The position numbers and the translations under genes were made by a program. The notes beneath the pieces are model-generated. The model had not been told where the DNA came from, made no database searches, and saw only the letters and a program-made list of their open reading frames with translations. This document shows, piece after piece, positions 23,396 through 38,998 of a stretch of DNA of 64,000 nucleotides (positions are counted from its first letter, which is position 1; each line of letters starts with the position of its first letter). Source of the stretch: Phycomyces blakesleeanus NRRL 1555(-) (taxonomy: Eukaryota > Mucoromycota > Mucoromycetes > Mucorales > Phycomycetaceae). The stretch covers positions 1,612,001-1,676,000 of the forward strand of contig NW_017265134.1 of the NCBI RefSeq assembly GCF_001638985.1. The letters run 5' to 3'.

Positions 23396-25690
23396 ATGGC
23401 AAGACATGAAGAACAAGTGGCAAAGAAACCAAGACTCGATCCTGTTCAGGAAATGGAGACGATGAAGCTGACGACGCGTGCTGGTGGTGCGTATATCCCA
23501 CCCCATCGTCTGCGACAGATGCAACAGAACGTTACCGACCGATCTAGTGAACAATACCAACGCATTACCTGGGAGGCATTAAAGAAATCAATTAATGGTC
23601 TTATCAACAAAGTCAACAAGTCCAATGTTAAGATGCTTATACCCGAACTGTTTGGTGAAAACTTGGTTCGTGGCCGTGGTTTGTTTTGCCGTAGTATGAT
23701 GAAAGCCCAAAGTGCAAGTTTACCTTTTACACCTGTTTACGCGGCCGTAGCCTCGGTGATCAACACAAAACTTCCTGCTGTTGGTGCACTTTTACTGACA
23801 CGATTGGTTGTACAGTTCAGACGTGCATTTCGTCGTAATGACAAGGTAGCCCTTACAACATGCGTTTCTTTTTGGATAAACTCACTAATATACTTATTTT
23901 TTTATCTTTATTTTACTTTATTTTTTGTATATATATAGACTGTGTGCTTGGCAGTTTCGACATTTATTGCACACCTTACAAATCAGCTGATTGCCCACGA
24001 GATTCTTGCTCTCCAAATCCTAGCTCTTTTACTAGAACGACCTACAGACGATTCAGTTGAGATTGCAGTTGGATTTATGCGCGAAGTAGGCGCACATCTT
24101 GCCAATGTGTCTCCAAAACCCAACAATGCTATCTATGAACGCTTTAGAGCAATTCTGCACGAGGGTCAGATTGATAAGCGTATCCAATATATGATTGAAG
24201 TTCTTTTCCAAGTTCGCAAAGACAAATACAAAGATAACCAGCCGATACTCCAGGAATTGGATTTGGTAGAAGAAGAAGATCAAATTACACATTATATTGG
24301 ACTTGACGACGAAGATCTCGAGGTTGAGGATGACTTAAACGTTTTCAAGTTCGACCCAAATTATGAAGAAAATGAAAAGAAATATAGCGAAATCAAAGCC
24401 GAAATTTTAGGAGAAGGTTCGGATGATGAATCTGATAGCGATGACGAGAGTGGAGAAGAAGAAGAGGACGATGAGAGTGACGAAGAGGCAGAACAAAAGA
24501 AAATGGAGATACAGGACGAGACAAATGCCGAGATTATCGCACTACGAAGAAGAATTTACTTGACTGTCATGTCCAGTGTTGACTTTGAGGAGTGCTGTCA
24601 CAAACTTATGAAGCTTGATATTCGTGAAGGACAAGAGGTATGGTATTCGAAAACGGTATTGTAATATTTGTAAACAGAATTTCTTACATGTATACCCAAT
24701 GTCTTTTAGATCGAATTGTGTAATATGATTATTGAGTGTTGCTCCCAAGAACGTACTTTCCTCAAGTTTTATGGTCTTATTGCCGAAAGATTCTGTAAAA
24801 TGAACCGAGTATGGTGTGAGAACTTTACCTCAGCTTTCACAGAAGTTTATGAGACCGTCCATCGTTATGAAACCAACAGACTTCGAAATATTGCTAAGCT
24901 TTTTGCCCATTTGTTCTACACTGATTCTCTTGCTTGGACATGTTTCTCTATTATTCGCCTTACAGAGGATGAAACGACATCTGCATCGCGTATTTTCACA
25001 AAGATCCTTTTTCAGGAAATCAGCGAGTTCCTTGGTCTTAAGAAGCTGAAAGAGCGTATCGACGACCCCTACATGGCCGATTACTTCCAAGGAATGTTCC
25101 CCAAAGACAATCCAAAGAACACCCGTTTTGCTATCAATTACTGGACCAGTATTGGTCTTGGTGCCCTTACCCAGGAATTGCGTGAATGGTTGCGCACCGC
25201 TCCTCAAACAATCATGAAGAGAAGTCGCCCAGAAGAAAGCAGCGGTAGTGATACTGATAGTGATAGCAGCAGTGGAAGCAGTAGTGGAAGCAGCAGCGGA
25301 AGCAGCAGCGGAAGCAGCAGCGACAGTGACAGTGGAAGCGACAGTGACAGCGGCAGCGACAGCAGTAGCAGCAGTCGAAGCAGAAGCAGAAGCAGAAGCA
25401 GAAGCAGAAGCAGAAGACCTGCACGCAGAGACAGCAGAGAAAGAGGCGACAGAGAAAGAGGCGACAGAGAAAGAGGCGACAGAGAAAGAGGCGGCAGAGA
25501 AAGAGGCGGCAGAGAAAGAGGCAGCAGAGAAAGAGGCGGCAGAGAAAGAAGCGGCAGAGAAAGAGGCAGCAGAGAAAGAGACAGCAGAAGAAGAGACAGC
25601 AGAGACAGAGGCGATAAAAGAAGAAGTAATAGAGAAAAAATCAGAAGCAGAAGCAGTGGTAGCGAGAGTGACAGTGACAACGATAAATAA
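23396..25690 (+). CDS. CWC22: Pre-mRNA splicing factor CWC22 (709 aa, 3 exons)
   Basis: Spliceosome component that recruits eIF4A3 and thereby loads the exon junction complex, and is needed for the first splicing step. Exons 23396-23845, 23939-24637 and 24710-25690. The MIF4G domain (about residues 45-230) shows [30 protein letters not shown] and [12 protein letters not shown]. The MA3 domain (about 380-570) shows [39 protein letters not shown] and [15 protein letters not shown]. An acidic linker ([14 protein letters not shown]) lies between them. The C-terminal tail is a Ser/Asp-Gly tract followed by an RS domain and about 60 residues of [10 protein letters not shown] repeats encoded by a 15-bp tandem repeat. 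Domain order and length match animal CWC22 rather than the shorter yeast protein. Very secure. Confidence 0.97.
25437..25600 (+). repeat. 15-bp tandem repeat coding RERG(D/G/S)
   Basis: About ten copies of a 15-bp unit (agagaaagaggcgac and variants) lie inside the CWC22 RS domain. Copies differ mainly in the last codon (Asp, Gly, Ser). Confidence 0.9.
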
Positions 25691-26398
25691 ACACAAAGGT
25701 TGAAAAAAAGAATACACATTTTGTCATCTGTCGCTCAGAGTATGCACGTAATTCAGTATTCACACGCAATGAACCCTATTTCAACTTTCGGATACCAATT
25801 ATTCAATAGTCATCTATGAAGGAGAAATCCCAGCTTGCAATGTATTTTTTTAGACTGATGAATTAACTTTACATATACAAGTATATATATATATATACTC
25901 TTAATGGGAAAATAGCTCTTTTTTTGTATATACATTTATTAATTTTTCCATTAACTCTTCATAGTAGATTGTAAATATAGCATATTTAGTATTTGAACAA
26001 TTTATGTGGCTCCCCCAAAAACGAAATAAGGTGAAATTCGGAGAACCTTATTATGCTTTGATTAAAAGACACGTCTTGGATTATCTCTAATATTGCAAGT
26101 TTATTTTTGTGCGGTAAAATTGAGTAGAATAAATGTAAACTTTGTACGTATTAAAACGCTTATTTTTCCAGTTTATATAGTCTTTCGACTTGCTCGTATT
26201 TTTGACAGCCAAAATACGGGTATTTATTTTGAAGGAATTATAAAACGAATAAATTAATGAATGAAGGATTGAAGGAATAAACGTTATGCAATCTCCTTTT
26301 CATTCACTCTTCTTTGTGTGACGGTCACAAGAGTGGCTTGGCGACTATCATTTAGAAGACCTCGACGCAAATGCAGGGATAGTCAAGGTTAAGGCACC
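25691..26398. other. intergenic, CWC22 to mS41
   Basis: AT-rich 3' flank of CWC22 and promoter of the mS41 gene. Nothing else is visible. Confidence 0.6.
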
Positions 26399-26965
26399 AT
26401 GTTTTCCATTGTCAGAACCCCCTTCATTAGAAACGTACGCTCATTGCACACTGCTACTGGTCGTGCTGCTACTGTCCCCCAACCCAGAGGTAGCAACATA
26501 TTATTTTCTTAAAAATTAGAGCCGTTTATTAAAAATTTAAAAAAAATTAAAATATTTTCTTGAAAATTTAGGCAATGTCTCTGATGTCGAGGGGTTCCTA
26601 AAGGCCATTGGTCGCGGTTGTGAAGAAAATGCTGGAAAATTTGAGGTATAATATTTAAAAAAAAATGAGGGTATATTGTGTGGCTATTTGTGTTTAATTT
26701 CATATGATTGTCTGTGTGTGTTTGTGAACGTATAGTCCTGGGAAAAGCTCTTCACTGCCGATAGCCGTACCATGAAGAACGATGGTATCAGTGTCAAGCA
26801 GAGAAAGTAAGTTAGATATTTGTATAAGAATGAGGAAATAAATCTATATACATATTTTATTTAACATATTTCTTTCATAGGTACATTTTGGGATGGTTGG
26901 AGCAATACAGACAGGGAAAGGATATTTACGCCATTTCTGTCCCTAGCCCCAAGAAGAAGAAGTGA
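26399..26965 (+). CDS. Mitochondrial ribosomal small-subunit protein mS41 (Fyv4, IGR motif; 106 aa, 4 exons)
   Basis: Mitoribosomal small-subunit protein. Exons 26399-26489, 26572-26645, 26736-26806 and 26881-26965 give 106 aa. The N-terminus MFSIVRTPFIRNVRSLHTAT is Arg/Ser-rich without acids, a typical mitochondrial presequence. The IGR domain follows: VEGFLKAIGRGCEENAGKFE, then SWEKLFTADSRTMKNDGISV and KQRKYILGWLEQYRQGKD. It ends in a Lys4 tail just before the stop. Gene order gives no extra clue. Identification by the IGR signature is strong. Confidence 0.92.
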
Positions 26966-27836
26966 AGAAATAAAAATAAAAAATTTAATAACGCACTTTC
27001 TTTCCCTTGTTTTCTTCTTCTTTTCTTCATTTTTCTTTAATACCGTATCAGTATGGTTACTTTGAAACGGAGGTGTCAAAAAATGGATCAATAGTTAATT
27101 GGCATGAATGATATCCTTTCTTTCTGGCAATACTTCTGTCATAAATGTATGTTTTTTTAGTAAATTAATAGATAATGTAGACACATGAAGGTTAGCAGAC
27201 CTTGCTTTATTCTAACTACAGGCTCTTTAATTGAAATATATAAGAATGCAGCAGATTGATTTCAATATCTTGGTACTTGACCACGAGTAGATACAGTATT
27301 CATGATATCGTAATATGTATTTAAACCTTTTGGTATGCAATGGAATATAGATGGCTATAATCTTACTATTATAACCCTTTCCCAACACCAACAAAGTACT
27401 TGATGTTTGACTTTAATAAACTAGGTATTTGCAAAATCCAAAATACTTGTAAGTTTAAACATCAAAAAAAAAAAAAGAAAAAAAAGAAAAAAAAGAAAAA
27501 AAAAATCGTTAAATAGTGAAGCATATTTAACCACCAACACTGAAGAAATATGTGGTAGACATAATTTAATCTTCTAGGCAAATGTACAAGCCGTAACCAA
27601 CTACAAGATATTGAGATCATTCAAACTATCCTTTCATAGTATTAAATACGACAGTCCCTACAAACAGTCCTCCTAAGAGTAACTTTTTAACAAAGAAGCA
27701 AAGTAATAATGCTGAATGTATATATAAATCTCAATTCAGTTGTTGCTTGTTTGCTTGTTTGTTTTTAAGAAATACTGGTTGTGCTTTTGTTGGACCTTTA
27801 TTATCTTTTATTCTTATATTCTATTATAGACGCAAA
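26966..27836. other. intergenic upstream of membrane-protein gene
   Basis: AT-rich, with an A-rich run at 27462-27503 and a TATA-like tatatataaat near 27719. The TATA-like site sits about 115 bp before the next ATG and suits a promoter for it. Confidence 0.5.
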
Positions 27837-28625
27837 ATGTATCACTCTGGTATCCTACTACCTTTCATTTCACTACTTGCATTTATTTACACCTCCTACG
27901 TGCTGTGTCCTGGTGATGCAGTATCCTCAGATTACAGATTCTCCTCGTTTCGCTCAATATTTTTCAAGGGAACCCACGGTAGCCGACCTATCTCATACAG
28001 ACACTTTACCATTACAAAAGATCGGCTAGAGCTGGGTACTTCTACTGGAACAAATGCCGCCATCTACTTTACCCGTTCACAAGAATACCCCACGATGCTC
28101 ATCGATACACAGAAACCAGCCATATCTAACCCGGACAGCTTTGGAAACAGTATGCCGAAACACAAAGGCGAATATTTGGCTGACAACATAGATCGTGTAT
28201 CCTTACCAGTTGCCACATCTGAACCCTGGTCCAGTTCCATCAGAACTTTTATAGAAGATAAAGAGTATTTTTACGAAAGTACAAAAGATTCATATAAAGA
28301 ATACATTTTCAACTATGCAGATCACATATATGAAAGCGAAGATGACGACGACGACGAAAAGTTCATCTACCCAGCCGACCTTGCAAATAGAGCCAACCAT
28401 ATTAGCTGGAAAATTCCATTGACAAGCCTTCGGTTTACTATTTCGATAACATCTCCTCGACTAATGCCTATAACTAAAGACAATATAACAAGATATATAC
28501 CTGTTTCCGAAGAAACTCTTAACGAAAGGCTTCATTTGACGCTGTCTATAATCATCATGGCAATAACTTTTTTTAATTATATTGTAATTATTTTGTTTAG
28601 ATCTATCGCTAAAGCTTTAATTTGA
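27837..28625 (+). CDS. unrecognised secretory/membrane protein (262 aa, intronless)
   Basis: No family is recognised. The frame is open further upstream but without an earlier ATG, so the start is the ATG at 27837. The N-terminus (MYHSGILLPFISLLAFIYTSYVLC) is a hydrophobic signal sequence or anchor. The middle is polar and includes an acidic EDDDDDEK patch near residue 180. The C-terminus LHLTLSIIIMAITFFNYIVI is a strong hydrophobic segment followed by short basic residues, so a single-pass membrane protein with a lumenal or extracellular middle is likely. A TATA-like site near 27719 supports transcription. Topology is inference. It could be a lineage-specific gene. Confidence 0.55.
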   Translation: MYHSGILLPFISLLAFIYTSYVLCPGDAVSSDYRFSSFRSIFFKGTHGSRPISYRHFTITKDRLELGTSTGTNAAIYFTRSQEYPTMLIDTQKPAISNPDSFGNSMPKHKGEYLADNIDRVSLPVATSEPWSSSIRTFIEDKEYFYESTKDSYKEYIFNYADHIYESEDDDDDEKFIYPADLANRANHISWKIPLTSLRFTISITSPRLMPITKDNITRYIPVSEETLNERLHLTLSIIIMAITFFNYIVIILFRSIAKALI

Positions 28626-29802
28626 TGTTTACTATACCTACAACCGCTATATATAAATATAAATATTTGAACAGGCTATTGCAGATAGTTTTTATCAATA
28701 TTATGTCATATTACATTTCTAGAATATTATATCGTATATTTTCTTTTATAGACATCAAAAGACAGTTTTACTCCAGCTATTTTTCTTCCTTCATTTCAAA
28801 GGTTATTAAGGTTTTTTGGAAAAGAAATAAAGTAAAATCCTAGAATGGCTTCTTTAAATATGTAGAGAAAATGGTATTTAGTAAATTCAACAATCAGGTA
28901 TTTAGTCTTGCCATCTTTGACAACTATTTATTTATTCTTATATTTTAAATAAATAAATAAGTAAAAGACCCCTTCCGGACTGTTTCAATTTAATAGCAGA
29001 GAAAAAATAAAGAAGTCTGATGGTGTATTATTTCATTTCTAATTGCAGACAATGTGAATAGATACCTTGACATGGTATCTATTTTGTAATAATTAGCTGT
29101 AGTATTGATTTTTTTTCTGTATGTGCCCGGGGTTCTCGGCTATAAGAACATTTTTATGAGATGAATCGATTTACAATACTATAAATCTTAGTTAACCATT
29201 AGTATCTATAATTATAAAGTATACGGCTTTTACTTGTCAGACCAGTAAAACTATTGACCTAGAAACTAAATAACACCATTGCTTTCTTTTAACTTCGATA
29301 TATACACGTATATATAAAGCAGAACATATTACTTATATTTTTATTTAAAAGAATAATAATAAAAATCTTGTGTGTTATCAGCTTGATCGAGTTATCAAAA
29401 GAAGTATTTTACTTTTATTGGTTATATTTATTTTATGGCGTGCAATTAATTGTGAATGATATGATTTTGTGTGGTCATGAGTAAATAAGGCTTTATTAAA
29501 CACTTTGAACAGAAAATATATTAGAAATAATTTTAATTAAAAGAAAGAAAGTAAAAAATAGCAATGCAATAGTGTGAAAAAAATAAAGGAAAAATATAGA
29601 CAAGAATGTAAGAAAATACATAAAATTCACAAGAACAGATTAGGGCCTCTAGGCCAGAGAAATTTACCAAATCTCGGCCTGTTTTTGGTTTTTTGTTTTG
29701 TTTTGTTAAAGAGATAAATAGTTAAATAGTTAGATAATTAGACAAATACATAGATACATAGATACATAAATATATAGGTACGTAGGTACGTAGGTAAAGG
29801 TA
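28626..29802. other. intergenic, convergent 3' ends
   Basis: Very AT-rich DNA between the converging membrane-protein and MedA-like genes. A 73-codon ORF at 28622-28843 overlaps the preceding stop, is hydrophobic/basic by composition only, and is not called. GTA/ATA repeats occur at 29745-29795. Confidence 0.6.
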
Positions 29803-32800
29803 TTAAATTGAGTCCGAGTAGATAATTGCCGCACTGCTGTAACTTGGTGTGTACTTTTTGATGATTTTTCGCAAGGCTTCTTCTAGATCAGACCACAAAA
29901 ACACCTTTAGATCCTTTTCGATATTACGAGGCCGTGGTTCGGGGAAATTCATTATCAAGCGGAAAAAGGCAGCATATTCAGGACGGCCTTTTCCTACCGT
30001 GATTGGCCGCAGTCCTTCGAGGTTGCGTCGGATCCGATTCTTTTCTTCTACAGTAAACTCGACGCCCACCAGACCTTCCATCAGATGGATACAGTCCACA
30101 GATGTGATGATAAAGTCATTGATTTCTGCAGAATATATACAAGAAACAACCAAGTTACGTAGTCTAACATCAGTTAGTCTTGAAGGTGAGATATCCAGTT
30201 GACCTGCAAGAAGATTGTTGGTAATATCAGTAGTCATAGCTTTTATTCTTGTTGTTGTTGTTGTAGTAGTAGTAGTAGTAGATGTACTGGCTTTAGGTAG
30301 TGTGTTATTACCCATAGCAGTAGCCACAGCGGCAGCAGAAGCATTGCTAGCTTGAATATCCTTATAATCTTGTACAGACACAGGTTCAAAGAAACACTGG
30401 GCATGGCCAACAGTTCCATCTGGATTGGTCTCAATATTCAGAGCTCTCCAGAACCTCACAATCCGGCGCGAATTCTGTATCTCCTCGACAGTCCAATCTC
30501 GAGTCATGTCCATAAAGTCCGGTGTAAAGTCTAGGTCGGCCTTACATAATACGTTTATGAACGGATAGTACATCGATATCTTGTCTTGCTGTTGTCTATT
30601 CACTCGGTCATTGGTAGCTATGGTTGGACTGTTTTTGAATTGGCGCTGGTTTTGCTGAAGAGACTGGACTTGGTGGGAATCATGGAGGCGGCGGTGATGA
30701 GGCTCACGCACAAAGGATAAAGATTCACCTTGAGGGAGCTCTGTTTGACTGCATTGACTAGAGACGCGTTGTGATGATGTCTGGCTGTCAAATGCTGTGG
30801 GGGCTATTGATGAATTCATAGAAGCTCTCGGGTATTGAATTAAACGCGGATTCTGCGCAAAGGGGTTTTGCAGAGCATATATCCCAGAAGTGCACAAACT
30901 GTTGTGTTGGTGGGTCGGATATTCCGGTATTTCCATCAGCTTTTTTATACTTTGATCTTCGAAAAGAAGATTGGTGTGGATACTTTCATTGGAACAGCTT
31001 TGAAAATAGCTTCGAGGAAACAGACTGTTAGAGAACGAGAGATCTGGTGATTGGGTACAAGAGAAATAAGGATTTCGAGCACTATGCGCAACATAATTGC
31101 TCCCAGTTTGCTGAGATTGAAAATCAAGGTCCTGCTGGCTTGCATTATTGTGTGGAAGAGGCTGTTGATGCATTGTTTGTAGCATAGGGCGCTTCAGATA
31201 TTGGCAAATTTGGCTGTTACGAGATATCTTTGGTTTGGGTTGTGGCCGATTTTGCTGTTTACTCATTTGGGTTTGCTGAGTAGCAAGGATATGAGTAGAA
31301 CGACCTTTGTGCGTTACAGCTGGTTGTTGGTGTAGTAATGAATGGTGCACATCATGCGTTTTATGCTGTTGATTTTGTTGATGCTGGTGGTGGTGGTGGT
31401 GCATTTGTGTTTGGTTCTTTTGCTGCGCATCGAAATCTTGATTTGTCGGTAATGTTACCATACTCAACTCTTTCTTTATTACTCGACTATCTGAATTTAC
31501 CAGACTACTATTGTTATTTGCGTTATCAGTATCATTATTGATGGATTTGTTAACAAAGGGTTTGGTCAACATGGCGCAGAGCTTGTGTGCATCTACGGAA
31601 GAAGCTATTCGCTCCAGAGATGGGTATGAGCAATGTGACATCCGATTCATGTTTGTTTCGTCGTTTGAGCTGTTTGAGATCTGATCGATTCTTGTTTGAG
31701 CACACGTCGATGAGGAAAATGAATCTGATGTTTGAGTGGACTGCAGCTGCCTGAATTGTTTGAGTCTATCAGCAGACGTTTTCTGTGAGTGTGTATTCTC
31801 GTGGTCATTGTATGTATTAGTATTAGTATTAGTATTGGTATCAGTGTTGGTGTGAGTATCAGTATCGGTGTAGGTAGAGGTGTAGGTATTGAGATGAATA
31901 TTTGAGGTCAAACTGTATATATTCTTGGGACTGTTGCTGTCCACATCAGCCGACTTCAGCAAATTAAAAACATTGCTGTAGCTGTAGTTAGTTTCCGAGA
32001 AGGGAGAATGGCAAGTGTCTTTTGGTTGTGGAGTTGAGAACGAGTTAGATATAGCTGTCGAAATATTATATTCTGAGGATATTGACGGGTTTTTAGGACT
32101 CTGGTCTAGGAATGTGCCGGGATCATTAGGAGTAGATGAAGAAGACGAAGAGTAAGAGAATGTTGACGACGGCTGAGAATACAGTGTAAGATCACTTTCT
32201 TTAAAGGCTATCTGAGAATATGGGGTATCAGTCAAAGATGATGTTAGTAAGTTGTGCTGAGATGCTATTTGGGTCGAGTGTAGTTCTGCAGGCTTTTCGT
32301 TGGCTACAATAGCAGGAGCAAGAAGCAAGATAATTTCCAGATCATTCAAATCGAATGCACGAATCATTGCTAACGGGGGAAAAAATATGCATTTTATCGT
32401 TTTTGGTTAATACCTCTTTTCGAATACCTTTTTTTTTTGTTTTTGTTTTTAGGGAATACCCCTAATAATTCTAATTTCTGTTCTTTCATATATATCTTTT
32501 GTGCATTACCATCTTGAGTAGACGAATCATAACGTTTATGGCAAGGGCTTTTTGGCTCATCAGTGGTTTCAAATGATCGTTTGCGAATGAATTCTAGTGT
32601 GATCACAAGAATTGTTCAGGTTTTATTGGATTTGTATGTGTATGTCTTTTTTTTGGGGGGTGGTTTGTCGTATATCTCTTTATTGTACTACTTTAATAAA
32701 CCATATTTTGCTCTCTATGTATATCTTTGTATCTTTGTGGTCTTGAGTTTGGTAATACGGAAATTTATTTTACTTTCAAACGTTTGTTGTATTAAACAAA

Positions 32801-33463
32801 AAGCAAGTCCCAAATACCTTTTGTTTTTCTCAAGAGTACAAAGTCTCCTACCGGCCAATGGTTTGTTTCTAGTGTCATCATTTCGTCTGCAAAGGTGCAT
32901 ATTATGATGGGTACTTTATTCTGCTCGAAATTTTGAGATTCTGGAATATATGGGATGCGTGCAATCAAGGTTGTCCACAGCATTTGTGTAGAGTCTTGTC
33001 TTGGATCAGCAGGTGGAATGATGTGTTGTTGCTGTATAGTGTCAAGAAATATATTTCCAAAAAGCACTTTCATGGGTGGATTATCAACTGGTGTTGCGGT
33101 AGAGTGTATCATTGAAGGTAGCGGCTGTTCCAGAATAATCGAGAGTGTTTCTCCTTCGGCTCCCTTTGAAGGACTCCATTGGATTATACGAGGATTATCG
33201 GCGAATGTTGAGCAGCGAGGTTGGTATATATTTGATGTGCTATACAGATTTGTGAATGCAAAGGTTTGCTTTTTGTCCAGGTTTAGGGTTTCATAGTCCA
33301 TATCTAATAGATAGATATAAATATATGAGCTAGTAAAAACGGTAAAGTGCCTGTAGAGATAAATGACCGAGAACTTACACATAGATGTGTCTTTGTGAGT
33401 TGAGCGAGAGGTTTGGATTCCGACAGCTGGAGGGGTAATCAGCTTGATTTTAGTTACAGTCAT
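29803..33463 (-). CDS. MedA (Medusa)-like developmental regulator, DUF7082 (1045 aa, 4 exons)
   Basis: Probable nuclear regulator related to the ascomycete Medusa/Acon-3 proteins, which control conidiation and adhesion. Exons 33463-33379, 33303-32818, 32593-32510 and 32369-29803 join in frame. An N-terminal immunoglobulin-like (IPT/TIG-type) region at about residues 55-190 reads PRIIQWSPSKGAEGETLSII and MKVLFGNIFLD. A nuclear-localisation-like RKRSFE follows. The long middle is Ser/Thr/Gln/His-rich. The conserved C-terminal block (about 800-1040) contains DMTRDWTVEEIQNSRRIVRF, SVDCIHLMEGLVGVEFTVEE, KNRIRRNLEGLRP and FPEPRPRNIEKDLKVF, the signature I associate with DUF7082/MedA. Function in this fungus is inferred. 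The assignment to the family is confident; the specific developmental role is not. Confidence 0.82.
31380..31402 (-). repeat. His/Gln codon repeat in MedA-like gene
   Basis: A CAC/CAA run encodes a His-rich stretch (MHHHHHQHQQNQQHK) in the disordered middle of the protein. Confidence 0.7.
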
Positions 33464-35135
33464 GGCTATTGGGGTTTCTTGTTAATAAGTTTTGTGGATA
33501 AATAAATATCTATCTATATCACTAGTTCAACTGAAATGAATTATGTATTGTATCTTTACCTTTTTATGGCTTTTGTGGTTTTTGAAAAGATGTTACAGAA
33601 TGGTAATTAAAAGATCAAGGAAAGGAAGAAAATCAAAAATTACTGCTATTATTGATAGTAATGATTGCTCTTGTTTCTATTGTTGTTTTCTTATGGTCTG
33701 GAGTGGAGAAATAAAGAGAGACCTTAATTGTGAATAATTCGAGAAACAAGAGAAAGACAAGAGTAAAATAATTGAACAAACAAAATCTATATTCTGTTTG
33801 CTATTCTTTCGATTTTTATATATAAAAGTCAATAAACAAAAAAAAAGACTTTTTTTTTGTAAATGACAATAAAAATAAAAGGATCTTCCAAGTGGTAAAT
33901 TACAGGTGGTCGGATTGAAAAAGATCAAATTCAAAGAAATGCTCCCTCAAAGGGTTCATTGGTCTCTGGATTTTCTATATAAAAAACGAAAGAAAGAAAG
34001 GAAGAAAGAAAAGGGGGGGAGTGAGGAAAGTGCCTTTTTTTTTGTTAGCTAAAACATACTTGATAGAATTGACTTTTTCAAAGCATCTATTTGAAATATA
34101 ATATATAAAAAGCGGTTTATCAGTGGATATTTCGGTATATATATATATATATATTGTTCGCTTTCCTTTCTTTAATTATGTTATTTGTAAAGCCCTTTAT
34201 AAATATATATATATATTTCTCGATCTTTATGTTATATGCTATATATTTGGAATTTAGATCCGTACCATTTATTTTATTTATTATTTTCTTTTTTGCTCTA
34301 CAAACGAAATGGTACATTAATCTATAATATTACAGATGAATGGACAAAAGTGGAGTATTAATAACCTCCTCTTTTGTTAGCGAGGGCTTATAAATGCTTT
34401 TAGAACAAAAAGGATAAAGTACATATTTTTGTAAACCAAATTCATAATATATATGTATGTGTGTATACACATTCTGATAGTTTAATACAATGTAAAGGCC
34501 TTTAAGCTTTTTTTTTTAAAAAAAAAAGAAAGCTGTATAGTAATAAATTGTTTCGATACTAGACACAACAGGCTATTGGTGTTTAGGCTTTTTCTCTCTC
34601 TTGGTTATATATATATATATATTGGGGGGTGTATAAAAGTGAGACCTATATATATATATATAATTGAACTTGTGTGTATCAAAAGCCTGGCCTACATTCC
34701 TCAACAGATCCTGACGTAGTAAAAGGGGGTGGTTGATTTATGTGTCTGTTTGTGTGCAGAGAAAGAGAAATAGAAAAAGTGTGATTTGGGGGAGTAAATG
34801 GACTGATGGTGTTCGGGAAATTTGTCTTGAATAATGTCAAATCAAACTTTTCTCAAACAAGCCTCTATTAGTGTCCTTATTATCAACTGTCTATTCTTTG
34901 TATGCTGATATTCTTGCAAGTGGTTGGCTGTTAATTATTGGCAAGACTTTACAGAGACCAAGTAGCCTATACAAGTATGTGTATATATGTGTATATTAAA
35001 AGAAGGTTCCATGTCACATAATTACATGATTTAATACAATTATTACAACTATTACAGTTATGTGATTAATGATTAATTATGTACATGTACATGTATATAT
35101 AACACATACACACATGAATTCGTATACATGTGTAT

Positions 35136-35179
<44 letters not shown>

Positions 35180-35656
35180 GTATCAACATACATATACACA
35201 CATACGCACGTACACATATAATGTCTTTTAGGTTATATCTCAACTTCCAAGCTCAGTAAAAACCTTAAAAAATGTAAGTGTAAATTCTGATCACCGCTAT
35301 ATAAATATATACACATAATTAGTGCGTATGGGTATACGTGTGTAAGTGTGTACATGTGTAAGTGTGTAAGTGTGTAAGTGTGTGTATAGACCTTCATTTT
35401 TTGGTGTTTTTCTCTTTTCTCTGTGTAGCTCGTGCTTTTTGTCCTCCCATTAAACTCTATTATATGTACGTAAAATATATCATAAAAAATATAAAATAAC
35501 AAGAAAATACCGATGAGGTAGTACACTCAAAACTTTTTCTTTTTCCTTCTTCTTGTAACAATATTTTTTTTGAAGAGAATCTTCCTTTTCCTTTCTTAAA
35601 AAGCCAAAACCAAGTTACGATTGACTCACAGACCGTAAAAAAAAATATATAAAAAA

Positions 35657-35698
<42 letters not shown>

Positions 35699-36029
35699 AA
35701 CTAATAAATAAATAAATAAATAAAAAAGAAAAATGAAGACATGGTATTTTTGTTAGAGAGTTCTAATATGAAGGGGGGATATAAAAGATAGAAATATAAA
35801 AGAGCATGAACTGTACTGTGTGTTTGTGCGTGTAATTGAAAGTTTGAATGTGTGTGCGGGCATGTAGTTGAGTACGTGCGAGTGCCATTGCAAGTTTGTG
35901 TTTGTGTGTGTGTATATATATATAAGTAAGTATGAGAGTGAGTGTGAGAGTATGAGTGGGAGATTAAAAGTGGGAGTGCGGGTGTATGTGTTTGTTTGTA
36001 TGTAAGTAAGTAAGTAAGTAAGTATATAG

Positions 36030-36062
<33 letters not shown>

Positions 36063-36156
36063 CGTGTGCTTGTGCGTGTGCTTGTGTGTAGGTGTAGGTG
36101 TAGATTTAGGTGGGCGGGTTGCTTGCGTATTATAAAAAAGGTAAAATCAAAGGGGA
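33464..36156. other. microsatellite-rich intergenic region
   Basis: A 2.7-kb spacer upstream of the MedA-like gene and downstream of the HSF-type gene. It is filled with simple repeats: (AT)n around 34136-34155 and 34607-34622, (TATC)11 at 35136-35179, (AAT)n at 35662-35691, and GT-rich runs around 35880-36100. No supported exon is present; the ORFs at 35233-35526 and 35753-36220 merely translate CA/GT repeats. Confidence 0.7.
35136..35179. repeat. (TATC)11 microsatellite
   Basis: Perfect tetranucleotide array of 11 units, flanked by CA/TA-rich DNA. Confidence 0.95.
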
Positions 36157-38955
<2,799 letters not shown>

Positions 38956-38959
38956 GATA

Positions 38960-38998
<39 letters not shown>

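Noticed and set aside
24830..25717. 295-aa minus-strand ORF, Ser/Ala-rich
   Set aside because: It is the antisense of the CWC22 RS repeat; the purine-rich repeat keeps all frames open, and the plus-strand product matches CWC22 throughout.
28622..28843. 73-codon ORF overlapping the stop of the membrane-protein gene
   Set aside because: Very AT-rich, composition-driven hydrophobic/basic sequence with no family resemblance; more likely 3' UTR.
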